64,000 nucleotides of DNA from Eutrophocola sp964503965. GTDB taxonomy: Bacteria > Pseudomonadota > Gammaproteobacteria > Pseudomonadales > Pseudohongiellaceae. A program made the position numbers and the translations under genes. The stretch lies in assembly GCA_964503965.1 (NCBI GenBank), contig CAZDCK010000007.1, forward strand, positions 47,688-111,687, written 5' to 3'. A model generated the notes under the pieces. That model was not told the origin of the DNA, searched no databases, and worked only from the letters and a program-made list of their open reading frames with translations. Below, piece after piece: positions 52,214 to 61,172 of this stretch. The stretch's first letter is position 1; each line of letters begins with the position of its first letter.

Positions 52214-54541
52214 ATGCGCTCTTGGGTTGTGTCATTCACTCTGGGCGTTATGGCCGGATGTTTTATTCCTGAATTACTGCCTTTCGGCACGTTGCTCTGT
52301 TTCTGCCTACCAATATTCCTGACATACCATTTTCCCCGGTTTCGACTTGCTGCTGGTTTTTCACTGGGCATTGCCTGGTTGATTTTCAATGCGACTATGC
52401 AAAAACAGGAAATACTGCCTGTTGCGCTTGAACAGCAGAACCTGCTGGTCAGGGGAATTATCCGGGGTTTGCCACAAAACACTGAATTCGCCACGAGAAT
52501 CTTGCTGGTTAAAGCACAGATTTGCCCGGGTCAGGACATTTCTGATTGTGCAGAAAGTCCTGATGCTGTGGAACGGGAGTTCCTGCTCAATGACTATACA
52601 GATACTTCCTATGAACCGGGGCAGCAGTGGTTGCTTGAAGTTCGCCTGAAAAGACCGCATGGAATGGCCAACCCCGGTGGATTTGATTATGAGGCCTGGT
52701 TATTCAGTCAAGGCATCGATGCTACCGGTTATGTAAAGGACAGCAAATATAACCGGGTGATCAATCAAGACGTTCCTAACGGATTGTTCTACCGGGTAGA
52801 TCGGGTGCGGCAGAAATTCAGGCAGGCTGTCTCGGAACTGTCACTGGAGGAGCCAGCATTTCTGTTGGCACTGACCATAGGCGACCGTTCTGCTTTTACG
52901 GAGCATGCCCGAAAACTGTTATCAGCCACCGGCACCAATCATCTCATGGTGATTTCCGGACTACACCTGAGTTTGGTGGCATGGCTTATATTCCGTTTTA
53001 ACGCCACGATCATGAGGAGTTTCCCTTCACTTTGCCTGACAATTCCCGCATGTCGCCTGGCAACGTGGATTGCCTTTGCGGGTACTGGCTGTTTTGGCTT
53101 GTTTGCCGGTTTTTCCCTGCCGGTTCAAAGGGCACTGGTCATGGTGTTTTGTGTTTTTACGGGGGTCCTGCTGGACAGGCAAACACAGGGGTACAATCAT
53201 CTGAGCCTGGCCCTGTTGCTGGTGCTTCTAATAGATCCTTTTGCACTTATGAATACTGGCTTCTGGCTATCCTTTGGCGCAGTTTATCTACTCCTTTTAT
53301 CCCTTAATCATTCAAGCAGTGTCCCAAGAAACAAGGTTTCCGGACCGTTATTCAAAATCCTGCGCAGCCAGTTTTTCCTTTTTTCGGGACTTGCGCCATT
53401 AATGCTCTACCTCTTTGGCTCTCTCAGCCTGTTGACCCCAGTGGTAAATCTTCTGGCTATACCCTTTATCAGTATGCTAGTTGTTCCACTTTGCCTTTTA
53501 GCAGTGCTGGTCTACCTGCTTGCCCCATCTTTGTTGCCACTCATTATTACCCTCCCTGATTTCCTGCTTGCGTTGTACACCGATGCACTGGAGAAAGTAA
53601 TTGAACTGGTCCCGGACTCAGGTTTCAGAATTCCACAGCCCCCCTTGTGGGGAGTAGGCATTCAGTTTGTTTTGATTACCGTTTTACTGTGTTACAAGAA
53701 CCTGCTTTACCGTCTTGCAGTACTGCTCCTCATATTTTTACCCTACATGTATTCCAGGGATCGTCCTGCACAACAGGCATTCAATCTGCATGTGCTTGAT
53801 ACTGGTCAGGGGTTGGCCGCGGTGCTTGTCACCTCAAATCATTTGCTTATCTATGATACCGGGCCTGCCTACAGTCCCCGTTTCAATGCGGGTAGTGGTG
53901 TGGTTATCCCTTTTATCCAGGCATATAACCTGGGTCAGGCAGACATACTGATGATAAGTCATGGGGATAGTGATCATGCTGGCGGGGCCAGAGCACTTTT
54001 AACGGAATTCCCAGACAGTAAATTCATGGTTGGGGAGAAAATACCAGGTACTGACAGGAGACAGGTCCTTTGTGAGTCTGGACAATCCTGGGTATGGGAC
54101 AAGGTTCACTTTCAGGTTATAGGGCCTGGAATACGTTTTGACAGGTCCAATAATAATTCATGTGTACTTCGTGTCAGTGCAGGTGATTACTCTGTTTTAT
54201 TGCCTGGCGATATTGAAAAAGATGCTGAACTGGCGCTGGTAGCAAACAGGCAGATCCGGATTGCCGCCAATATTCTGTTAGCTCCCCATCATGGCAGCCG
54301 GACTTCTTCAACACCTCCATTTATCCGTGATGTAGCCCCCGAATACACGGTAGTCACTGCAGGTTATCTGAATCGATTTAATCATCCGCATTCCGATGTG
54401 GTTTCACGTTACAAGCGGTTTGGGAGTAGTCTCGTACACACCTCCCAGGGCGGAATGATTACATTCAGGATCTCGGATAAAGATGGGATACAGGGACCTG
54501 AGCTGTATCGTCAGCAGATCAGGCGTTTCTGGTATCCGTAA
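52214..54541 (+). CDS. comEC: DNA internalisation competence protein ComEC/Rec2
   Basis: ComEC forms the inner-membrane channel for single-stranded DNA during natural transformation. The 775-aa product has the N-terminal OB-like DUF4131 domain, the central Competence membrane domain with VISGLHLSLVAWL, and a C-terminal metallo-beta-lactamase-like domain with DTGQGLA, SHGDSDHAGGA and APHHGSRTSS motifs retained. All three parts look intact, so it is probably functional. Its place after lolCDE and before exbB matches Pseudomonas. Confidence 0.94.
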   Translation: MRSWVVSFTLGVMAGCFIPELLPFGTLLCFCLPIFLTYHFPRFRLAAGFSLGIAWLIFNATMQKQEILPVALEQQNLLVRGIIRGLPQNTEFATRILLVKAQICPGQDISDCAESPDAVEREFLLNDYTDTSYEPGQQWLLEVRLKRPHGMANPGGFDYEAWLFSQGIDATGYVKDSKYNRVINQDVPNGLFYRVDRVRQKFRQAVSELSLEEPAFLLALTIGDRSAFTEHARKLLSATGTNHLMVISGLHLSLVAWLIFRFNATIMRSFPSLCLTIPACRLATWIAFAGTGCFGLFAGFSLPVQRALVMVFCVFTGVLLDRQTQGYNHLSLALLLVLLIDPFALMNTGFWLSFGAVYLLLLSLNHSSSVPRNKVSGPLFKILRSQFFLFSGLAPLMLYLFGSLSLLTPVVNLLAIPFISMLVVPLCLLAVLVYLLAPSLLPLIITLPDFLLALYTDALEKVIELVPDSGFRIPQPPLWGVGIQFVLITVLLCYKNLLYRLAVLLLIFLPYMYSRDRPAQQAFNLHVLDTGQGLAAVLVTSNHLLIYDTGPAYSPRFNAGSGVVIPFIQAYNLGQADILMISHGDSDHAGGARALLTEFPDSKFMVGEKIPGTDRRQVLCESGQSWVWDKVHFQVIGPGIRFDRSNNNSCVLRVSAGDYSVLLPGDIEKDAELALVANRQIRIAANILLAPHHGSRTSSTPPFIRDVAPEYTVVTAGYLNRFNHPHSDVVSRYKRFGSSLVHTSQGGMITFRISDKDGIQGPELYRQQIRRFWYP

Positions 54542-54631
54542 GAAGTAAAGCGTGAAGCAATGAGCATTTTCCGCTTATGGTTGGGCGATGTATTATGATA
54601 CTCTTATGCGCCTATAAGGCATTGTAAATAC

Positions 54632-54680
54632 GACTGTTTTCAAGATGTTAAAGCATTCTTCCCAGAGTATGAAAACAGTC
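54632..54680. repeat. 10-bp inverted repeat upstream of exbB
   Basis: GACTGTTTTC (54632-54641) and GAAAACAGTC (54671-54680) are perfect inverted copies separated by 29 nt, in the 209-nt comEC-exbB gap. A second small stem, CTTTCC/GGAAAG (54680-54685, 54691-54696), begins at its end. It could be an operator pair or leader structure. No Fur-box-like sequence was recognised. Confidence 0.5.
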
Positions 54681-54750
54681 TTTCCTTATGGGAAAGTCAA
54701 TCATTAAGACACTGTAAGCAGATGTCCGTGGCATGTGAGGAGTCAACAAG

Positions 54751-55377
54751 TTGTTTGAGATTGTAAAGGCCGGTGGCTGGCTGATGCTGCCCATTATTGT
54801 GTCTTCCATTGTCGCTATCGCCATAATTATTGAACGCTTCTGGACACTGAATCCCAAAAGAATCGCCCCCAGGAATGTTCTTGCCGAGGTCTGGGGCAAG
54901 ATCAAGCATAATCAGCTGGATGCCGCTGAGCTCAGAGAATTGCGAATATCTTCATCCCTGGGACAGATTCTGGCCGCGGGACTGGTCAACTCAAAATCGG
55001 GTCGTGCCATCATGACTGAAAGTATTGAACAGGCAGCCAGTCATGTTGTCCATGAACTGGAACGCTATCTGAGCACCCTTGGTACGATAGCCGCCATCAC
55101 GCCTTTACTTGGCCTGCTTGGTACGGTGCTTGGCATGATCCGTGTTTTCAGTGAAATCATGGCCCAGGGTACCGGGAATGCCAATGCACTTGCCGGTGGA
55201 ATTTCTGAAGCCCTGATAACTACGGCAGCAGGACTGGCCGTAGCGATACCTTCTCTTATGTTTTACAGAATGTTTCTTCGTCATGTGGAAAGCCTGGTCA
55301 TTGATCTGGAAAGAGAATCAATAAAGCTTGTAGATGCACTTCATACAACGCGTGGTGTTGAAATCAAGGAAAACTGA
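54751..55377 (+). CDS. exbB: MotA/TolQ/ExbB proton channel family protein
   Basis: This is the proton-channel subunit of an energy-transducing complex with ExbD. The 208-aa product has three membrane segments, the first near the N-terminus and the pair around residues 105-165, with the conserved TPLLGLLGTVLGMI and ALITTAAGLAVAIPSL motifs. The start is a TTG at 54751 behind GAGGAG. No tonB, tolA or receptor gene is adjacent; instead exbD and lipid A genes follow. The driven partner is unknown. Confidence 0.9.
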   Translation: MFEIVKAGGWLMLPIIVSSIVAIAIIIERFWTLNPKRIAPRNVLAEVWGKIKHNQLDAAELRELRISSSLGQILAAGLVNSKSGRAIMTESIEQAASHVVHELERYLSTLGTIAAITPLLGLLGTVLGMIRVFSEIMAQGTGNANALAGGISEALITTAAGLAVAIPSLMFYRMFLRHVESLVIDLERESIKLVDALHTTRGVEIKEN

Positions 55378-55400
55378 GAAACTTTTACCGGATAATTATT

Positions 55401-55820
55401 GTGAAATTCCAACGCAGCCTCAAAGAAGAAGTCAGCGTCAATCTTACTCCACTGATTGATGTTGTTTTTCTGCTGCTTATTTTTTTCATGGTGACCACTA
55501 CTTTTTCCAGAGAGTCCAATTTGCTGATCAACCTGCCTGAGGCAAGTGGTCACCAGTCAGAACAACAGGCAGCAGAAATTGAAATACTTATCTCGGAGAG
55601 TGGGACTTACTCTGTTAACGGCAGACAATTGGTGAATACTGAGATAGAAACACTCATCAGGACCATCTCCGAGGTGTCGGGCGGTGACAATACGATTCCA
55701 CTGATAATTACTGCAGATGCCAACACCACACATCAGTCGGTGGTTACCGCGATGGACGCCGTTGCGCAACTGGGATTCCCTGGCTTGAATATCGCTACAC
55801 GTGAACCGGACACCCAGTAA
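55401..55820 (+). CDS. exbD: ExbD/TolR family biopolymer transport protein
   Basis: This is the partner of the preceding ExbB-type channel. The 139-aa product has a single N-terminal membrane helix with the essential Asp20 (LTPLIDVVFLLLIFF) and a small periplasmic domain. The start is a GTG at 55401. Its stop overlaps the msbA ATG by one base (TAATG), so it is translated as part of the lipid A operon. Confidence 0.92.
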   Translation: MKFQRSLKEEVSVNLTPLIDVVFLLLIFFMVTTTFSRESNLLINLPEASGHQSEQQAAEIEILISESGTYSVNGRQLVNTEIETLIRTISEVSGGDNTIPLIITADANTTHQSVVTAMDAVAQLGFPGLNIATREPDTQ

Positions 55821-57619
55821 TGTCCTCATCCAGCAAATCAGGTAAACACTCCCCCGTTTCTTCTGAAAAAGGATCGGTTCTTTATGGACGCCTGCTCAGG
55901 TATGTAATTCCCCTGAAACTGTATTTCCTACTGGGAGTTTTCGGGTTTGTTCTTTATTCAACCTCCAGTGTGAAGTTCTTTGACCTGCTTCAGGAGCTGG
56001 TTGATACCATAGGTGCAGGAGCCAGTGTGTCTGCGGACCAGCGGCTTACAATTCCACTTACGCTGATAGCTATCGTTGCTGTCAGAGGGCTGGGTGGCTT
56101 TCTGGGTTCGTACTATATGGCCTATATTGCCAACAATGTTGTTCATACCCTGCGAACCCAGTTACTTGACCGCTTTATAGGCTTGCCCAGTGCCTTTTAC
56201 GATCGAAACAGTGCGGGTCACCTGGTTTCGACGGTCACCTTCAATGTGACCCAGGTCAGCTCCGCCGTGAGTGATGCGCTGACCGTCATTCTGAGGGAGG
56301 GCATTTTTGTTTCAGCGCTGTTTATTTTTCTTCTCTATCTTAACTGGAAACTGACTTTGCTTTTTGTCGCCGTCCTGCCAATTGTTTCACTGGTTGTATT
56401 ATATGCATCAAGAAAATTCAGGAAGCATTCAAGCCGCATCCAGAACAGTATGGGTGATGTTACCCATATTCTCTCTGAAACCCTGAAAGGAATGAAGGAA
56501 GTCAAAACATTCGGGGCTCAAGAGCAGGCCAGCAATCGATTCCAGGAAAAAAGTTATCTGAACCTTAAACAGAATCTGAAAATGGCCGCAGTACAATCCA
56601 TCAGTACACCGGTAATCCAGGTCGTTGTAGCCAGCGCCTTGTCAATACTTCTCTGGCTGGCAATGTCCCCAACGGTACTGGCCGAGATGAGTCCTGGGGG
56701 ATTTGTGTCCTACATAACCGCTGCGGGTTCCATGCTCAAACCAATTAGGCAGCTTTCAAAAATCAATGCGGTTGTCCAGCGAGGAGTGGCAGCTGCACAA
56801 TCCATTTTTGCTCTTCTGGATGAAGAGCAGGAGAAAGACACCGGGACAGTGGAGTTGACGACTCTTCAAGGTAGAGTGGAATTCAGGGATGTCAGCTTCA
56901 CTTATACAATGCCTGGCGAAATCAGCAAAGACGTATCAGCCCCTGTGCTTCACCATATCAGTTTCAACTGTGAAGCAGGGGAGACCATTGCTATTGTTGG
57001 CAAGTCGGGCAGTGGTAAAAGTACACTGGTTAACCTGATACCCCGTTTCTACCAGCACGACACGGGTGAAATATTGATTGATGGTAAACAGGTCAGCGAA
57101 ATGACGCTGAAAAACCTGCGTCATCATATCGCTCTGGTCAGCCAGCAGGTTGTTCTTTTTAACGGGACTGTTCGTGAAAATATCGCCTATGGCGAATTGC
57201 AGGATGTCGATGATAACGTTATACGTGAAGCACTCACTCATGCAAATGCCTTGGACTTTGTGGAAGCCCTGGAAAATGGACTTGATACAAGAATAGGGGA
57301 TGACGGATTACTTTTATCAGGAGGCCAGCGTCAACGTCTGGCTATTGCCAGGGCTCTGTTGAAAAACGCCCCAATCCTGATTCTTGATGAGGCCACATCC
57401 GCCCTGGACTCTGAATCTGAAAAGGCCATACAGTCTGCTCTGGAACATCTGATGAAAGGCCGGACTACTTTTGTTATTGCCCATCGACTATCTACAATCG
57501 AGTCCGCTTCCCGGATCATTGTTCTGGATAAGGGGGAGATTGTCGAGACAGGTACCCATGAGGCACTGCTAAACGCTAACGGGGCCTACAGCCAATTACA
57601 CAAGCTCCAATTCGCCTGA
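55820..57619 (+). CDS. msbA: lipid A flippase MsbA (ABC transporter)
   Basis: MsbA flips core-lipid A across the inner membrane. The 599-aa half-transporter has six membrane helices (about 25-320) and an ATPase domain with Walker A GKSGSGKS at 394-401, signature LSGGQRQRL and Walker B ILILDEATSALD. It overlaps lpxK by one base. The msbA-lpxK pairing and the length (582 in E. coli) support MsbA over other exporters. Confidence 0.94.
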   Translation: MSSSSKSGKHSPVSSEKGSVLYGRLLRYVIPLKLYFLLGVFGFVLYSTSSVKFFDLLQELVDTIGAGASVSADQRLTIPLTLIAIVAVRGLGGFLGSYYMAYIANNVVHTLRTQLLDRFIGLPSAFYDRNSAGHLVSTVTFNVTQVSSAVSDALTVILREGIFVSALFIFLLYLNWKLTLLFVAVLPIVSLVVLYASRKFRKHSSRIQNSMGDVTHILSETLKGMKEVKTFGAQEQASNRFQEKSYLNLKQNLKMAAVQSISTPVIQVVVASALSILLWLAMSPTVLAEMSPGGFVSYITAAGSMLKPIRQLSKINAVVQRGVAAAQSIFALLDEEQEKDTGTVELTTLQGRVEFRDVSFTYTMPGEISKDVSAPVLHHISFNCEAGETIAIVGKSGSGKSTLVNLIPRFYQHDTGEILIDGKQVSEMTLKNLRHHIALVSQQVVLFNGTVRENIAYGELQDVDDNVIREALTHANALDFVEALENGLDTRIGDDGLLLSGGQRQRLAIARALLKNAPILILDEATSALDSESEKAIQSALEHLMKGRTTFVIAHRLSTIESASRIIVLDKGEIVETGTHEALLNANGAYSQLHKLQFA

Positions 57620-58647
57620 TGAACATCCTGACCAATGCCTGGTATAAACAGTCCCGCTGGATACACTGTCTGCGACCACTGTCAGCGCTTTTCTCTCTTA
57701 TCAGCAACCTGCGTCGCTTGCAATCTTGCAAATCAGGCAAAGCCTATATCAGTCGCTTGCCGGTAATCGTCGTTGGTAACATCACCGCTGGAGGTACCGG
57801 AAAAACCCCATTGGTTATTTATCTGGCACAGGAATTATGTCGACTTGGTTATTCCCCGGGCATAGTCAGTAGAGGGTATGGTTCGAAAACTTCCGAATAT
57901 CCCTTTGCTGTTACTCCACAAACGAATTACCGGCAAGCGGGAGAAGAACCCCTGATGATCGCCCGCTATACACAATGTCCGGTTATTATAGATCCGGATA
58001 GAGTTGCTGCTGTCAGGGAGCTGGAATCCCGATATGACTGCAATGTCATTATCAGTGATGACGGAATGCAGCATTACAGGCTTACAAGGGATATCGAGAT
58101 TGCCCTGGTGGATGGTCAGAGAGGTTTCGGCAATGGATATTTGCTACCGGCCGGCCCCTTGCGTGAAAAGCCAGATCGTCTAGACACTGTAGATCTGGTT
58201 GTCTGTAACGGAAAAGCACGCCATAAGTTACCTGTGCCTTATTTGCGTATGGATCTTGATGCCACCCATATGGTGCACATGAAAACCCTCAAATCCCTTT
58301 CAGTGAATGATGGAGCCTTAAGAAGCATCAAGGGTAAAAAGGTCCATGCAATAGCTGGTATAGGAAATCCTGAACGCTTCTTCACCTCTCTTTGCGGATG
58401 CGGTTTTGATATTATCACCCACATGTTCAGGGACCATTATCTTTATCGCCCTGAGGATATCGTTTTTGATGATGACCTTGATGTGGTCATGACAGAAAAA
58501 GATGCAACCAAGTGTGAAGAATTTGTCACTGACCGGCACTGGTATCTCAAGGTTGCGGCCAGACTGCCGGATGAATTCATGACCAGCCTTGTCTCGCTTT
58601 TACATGACGTAGAAAAAAATAAAGGCCAGTGCAGATCGATCAAATAA
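57619..58647 (+). CDS. lpxK: tetraacyldisaccharide 4'-kinase
   Basis: LpxK phosphorylates the lipid A disaccharide to lipid IVA at the cytoplasmic face of the inner membrane. The 342-aa product has an N-terminal membrane-associated helix and the P-loop GGTGKT at 58-63 in the family motif VVGNITAGGTGKTP. The catalytic-region signature SDDGMQHYRL (base Asp) and the later MTEKDATKC are present. It is coupled to msbA by a one-base overlap. Confidence 0.96.
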   Translation: MNILTNAWYKQSRWIHCLRPLSALFSLISNLRRLQSCKSGKAYISRLPVIVVGNITAGGTGKTPLVIYLAQELCRLGYSPGIVSRGYGSKTSEYPFAVTPQTNYRQAGEEPLMIARYTQCPVIIDPDRVAAVRELESRYDCNVIISDDGMQHYRLTRDIEIALVDGQRGFGNGYLLPAGPLREKPDRLDTVDLVVCNGKARHKLPVPYLRMDLDATHMVHMKTLKSLSVNDGALRSIKGKKVHAIAGIGNPERFFTSLCGCGFDIITHMFRDHYLYRPEDIVFDDDLDVVMTEKDATKCEEFVTDRHWYLKVAARLPDEFMTSLVSLLHDVEKNKGQCRSIK

Positions 58648-58662
58648 TACCCAAGAGGAACA

Positions 58663-58875
58663 ATGACAGGTCCACAAATTATGGATAAAAAACTGCTAAC
58701 TATACTTGCCTGCCCTCTGTGCAAAGGGGAACTTGTTTTTAATCAGGATTCACAGGAATTAATCTGTTATCCCGACAGTCTGGCATTTCCGGTAAGAGAT
58801 GAAATTCCCGTTATGCTGGAACAGGAAGCCAGGGCACTCACCCCGGAAGAAAAGGCAAACAGGAAAAAACAGTGA
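58663..58875 (+). CDS. ycaR: Trm112/YcaR family small zinc-ribbon protein
   Basis: The 70-aa protein belongs to the UPF0434/Trm112-like family found between lpxK and kdsB in most gammaproteobacteria. It keeps a Cys-x-x-Cys pair (CPLCKG) and one further Cys (LICYPD), less than a full zinc ribbon. The ATG at 58663 has AAGAGGAAC upstream, whereas similarity to E. coli YcaR begins at the second Met (58681). Its stop overlaps the kdsB GTG (GTGA). Function is unknown. Confidence 0.9.
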   Translation: MTGPQIMDKKLLTILACPLCKGELVFNQDSQELICYPDSLAFPVRDEIPVMLEQEARALTPEEKANRKKQ

Positions 58876-59612
58876 ATTTTATTGTCGTCATTCCTGCCCG
58901 TTTTCAGTCCTCGAGGCTGCCTGGTAAACCATTGCTGGATATAGCGGGTAAACCTATGCTTCATCATGTGGTTGAAAGGGCCATGGCCAGCAATGCGGAT
59001 GCCGTTTACGTGGCAACCGATGACGAACGTATTCGGTCCAGTCTGGAGTCTCTTGGTGATAATGTGGTGATGACTTCTTCCCGGCATCGTTCAGGTACCG
59101 ATCGTATTGAGGAAGTCACACGTAAAATTGGCCTTGAGGATGATGACATAGTCGTTAACGTCCAGGGCGATGAACCCCTCATCCCACCTGAGGTAATCAA
59201 CCAGGTCGCAAGCGATATGGCTACCCACAGGGATGCAAGAATCTGCACTCTCTACGAATCCCTCTCTTCCGAAGCGGAGGTTAACAATCCCAACAACGTT
59301 AAAGTGGTGACGGATGATGAAGGCTATGCGCTGTATTTCTCCCGATCAGTGATTCCGCACAAACGTGATGATCACAGTATATTCAATGATTACAAGAGAC
59401 ATATTGGCATCTATGCCTACCGAACCAGTGTGCTTCATGATTTTGTGAAATGGCCGCACGGAATACTTGAAGAGGCAGAACAGCTTGAACAGCTACGTGC
59501 CATGGCAAATGGTACCCGGATACATGTACAGAAGGCTTGCGCAGAAATTCCTGCGGGTGTTGATACACAGGAAGACCTGGACAAGGTCAGGCGTTTACTG
59601 GCAGGGGAGTAA
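58872..59612 (+). CDS. kdsB: 3-deoxy-manno-octulosonate cytidylyltransferase
   Basis: KdsB activates Kdo as CMP-Kdo for the LPS inner core. The 246-aa product begins IVVIPARFQSSRLPGKPL, the nucleotide-binding loop, and has VNVQGDEPLIPP with the metal-binding Asp and the ETPAGVDT-like end (EIPAGVDTQEDL). The start is a GTG at 58872 overlapping the ycaR stop. Its own stop overlaps the next ATG by one base. Confidence 0.96.
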   Translation: MNFIVVIPARFQSSRLPGKPLLDIAGKPMLHHVVERAMASNADAVYVATDDERIRSSLESLGDNVVMTSSRHRSGTDRIEEVTRKIGLEDDDIVVNVQGDEPLIPPEVINQVASDMATHRDARICTLYESLSSEAEVNNPNNVKVVTDDEGYALYFSRSVIPHKRDDHSIFNDYKRHIGIYAYRTSVLHDFVKWPHGILEEAEQLEQLRAMANGTRIHVQKACAEIPAGVDTQEDLDKVRRLLAGE

Positions 59613-60100
59613 TGCATAAAAAAGCGATAAAAGTACTGATGGTTTGCCTTGGGAATATCTGTCGTTCGCCAACAGCGGAAGTGGTATTTCGGAATAAGGT
59701 CAGGATTGAAAACCTGGAAGATTTTGTTTTCATAGATTCAGCGGGTACAGGGTCATGGCATATTGGCCATCCCCCGGATTCACGGGCCACTGAGGCAGCC
59801 TTGAAGCGGCATTACGATATGAGAGACCTCAGGGCCCGACAGGTAACCCCTGGGGATATAGCACGGTTTGATTATATTTTTGCCATGGACAGGCAAAATC
59901 TGTCTGATCTTCTTCATATGAGTCCCCCAGAACATCGCCACAAGATTTCCCTGTTTCTTCATCATGGAGCCGGTGATACGGAAGAAGTACCTGACCCCTA
60001 TTATTCCGGTGCTGAGGGCTTTGAGCATGTCCTGGATCTTGTTGAAGATGCCTCGGAGCGACTGGTGAAATATATTGCCGCCAAACATCAGCTACCCTGA
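59612..60100 (+). CDS. low-molecular-weight protein-tyrosine phosphatase
   Basis: This cytoplasmic phosphatase has the P-loop V-C-x5-R-S (nucleophile Cys12, Arg18, Ser19 in VCLGNICRSP) and the catalytic acid in the DPYYSG motif. At 162 aa it is standard length. It is embedded in the kdsB-murB run by one-base overlap, as in Pseudomonas. No tyrosine kinase or capsule gene is in the window, so its substrate is unknown. Confidence 0.93.
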   Translation: MHKKAIKVLMVCLGNICRSPTAEVVFRNKVRIENLEDFVFIDSAGTGSWHIGHPPDSRATEAALKRHYDMRDLRARQVTPGDIARFDYIFAMDRQNLSDLLHMSPPEHRHKISLFLHHGAGDTEEVPDPYYSGAEGFEHVLDLVEDASERLVKYIAAKHQLP

Positions 60101-60114
60101 CAGGTTTTGACCTG

Positions 60115-61128
60115 ATGGATATACAAGAACACGTCAATCTGCGTAATCACACGTCTTTTCATGTAGATGCTTATGCCCGGTACTTCATCAGTGTAACGAC
60201 TATTGAAATGCTGAAATCTGCCCTGTCTTTTGCTACTCAGAGAAAGATTCCATTTTTACTGATCGGGGAGGGGAGCAATCTGCTTTTCCAGCAAGATTAC
60301 CCTGGTCTTGTTGTTGAAATGAACATAAAGGGCAGGACTGTGCTGGAGTCTGCTGAAGACACCTGTCTTGTCAAAGCGCAGGGCGGAGAAAACTGGCATG
60401 AGTTTGTATTGTGGACACTGTCACAACAGCTTTACGGGCTTGAGAATCTGTCGTTGATTCCTGGCACTGTAGGTGCGGCCCCTGTACAGAATATTGGTGC
60501 CTATGGTGTGGAGTTATGTGAACACCTTTCTTCTCTTGACGCTCTTGAGGTTGCCACCGGCGAGATACATACACTGACAAAAGCCCAATGTGAATTTTCC
60601 TACAGACACTCGGTGTTCAAGGGTGCCATGAAAGGCAAGTTTATTATCTGCAGTGTCACGTTTACCCTGAACAGAAAGGCCAATGTTAACCTTACCTACG
60701 GGGCGTTGGCCAAAGTACTTGATACCCTGCCAGATGCTGAAATAACGCCTGAACTGGTCAGCCAGACGGTATCGAATATCAGGCGCAGCAAATTACCTGA
60801 CCCCGAAAAACTCGGCAATGCCGGCAGTTTTTTTCGAAACCCCGAAGTATCAATTGCGGATTTTGAAAGGTTGAAGTCTGTTTTCCCGGATCTTGTAGGT
60901 TATCCGAGCAGCGAGCGTGTAAAACTGGCTGCTGCCTGGCTCATCGAAGCTGCCGGATGGAAGGGATACCGGGATGGTGACGCCGGGGTGCATCAGGACC
61001 ATGCTCTGGTACTGGTTAACTATGGCCATGCTACAGGAACCCAGTTGAAAGCATTGGCTGAAGCTATTCAAAGTTCAGTCCATCACAAATTCGGCATCAA
61101 GCTGATTCCTGAAGTCGGTATTATTTAA
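60115..61128 (+). CDS. murB: UDP-N-acetylenolpyruvoylglucosamine reductase
   Basis: MurB reduces UDP-GlcNAc-enolpyruvate to UDP-MurNAc in peptidoglycan synthesis, using FAD and NADPH. The 337-aa type I enzyme has the FAD-binding motifs GEGSNLLF and SLIPGTVGAAPVQNIGAYG, the catalytic Ser in GNAGSFFRNP, and the C-terminal Glu in IPEVGII. The ATG at 60115 lacks a strong ribosome site, perhaps relying on the preceding gene 14 nt upstream. Confidence 0.96.
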   Translation: MDIQEHVNLRNHTSFHVDAYARYFISVTTIEMLKSALSFATQRKIPFLLIGEGSNLLFQQDYPGLVVEMNIKGRTVLESAEDTCLVKAQGGENWHEFVLWTLSQQLYGLENLSLIPGTVGAAPVQNIGAYGVELCEHLSSLDALEVATGEIHTLTKAQCEFSYRHSVFKGAMKGKFIICSVTFTLNRKANVNLTYGALAKVLDTLPDAEITPELVSQTVSNIRRSKLPDPEKLGNAGSFFRNPEVSIADFERLKSVFPDLVGYPSSERVKLAAAWLIEAAGWKGYRDGDAGVHQDHALVLVNYGHATGTQLKALAEAIQSSVHHKFGIKLIPEVGII

Positions 61129-61172
61129 GACCCATTACTCATCAATTCATTCGCATCCTGTAATATGTAACC

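Noticed and set aside
54542..54750. Fur box upstream of exbB
   Set aside because: The A/T-rich stretch near 54590-54618 does not match the GATAAT-based Fur repeat pattern well enough to call.
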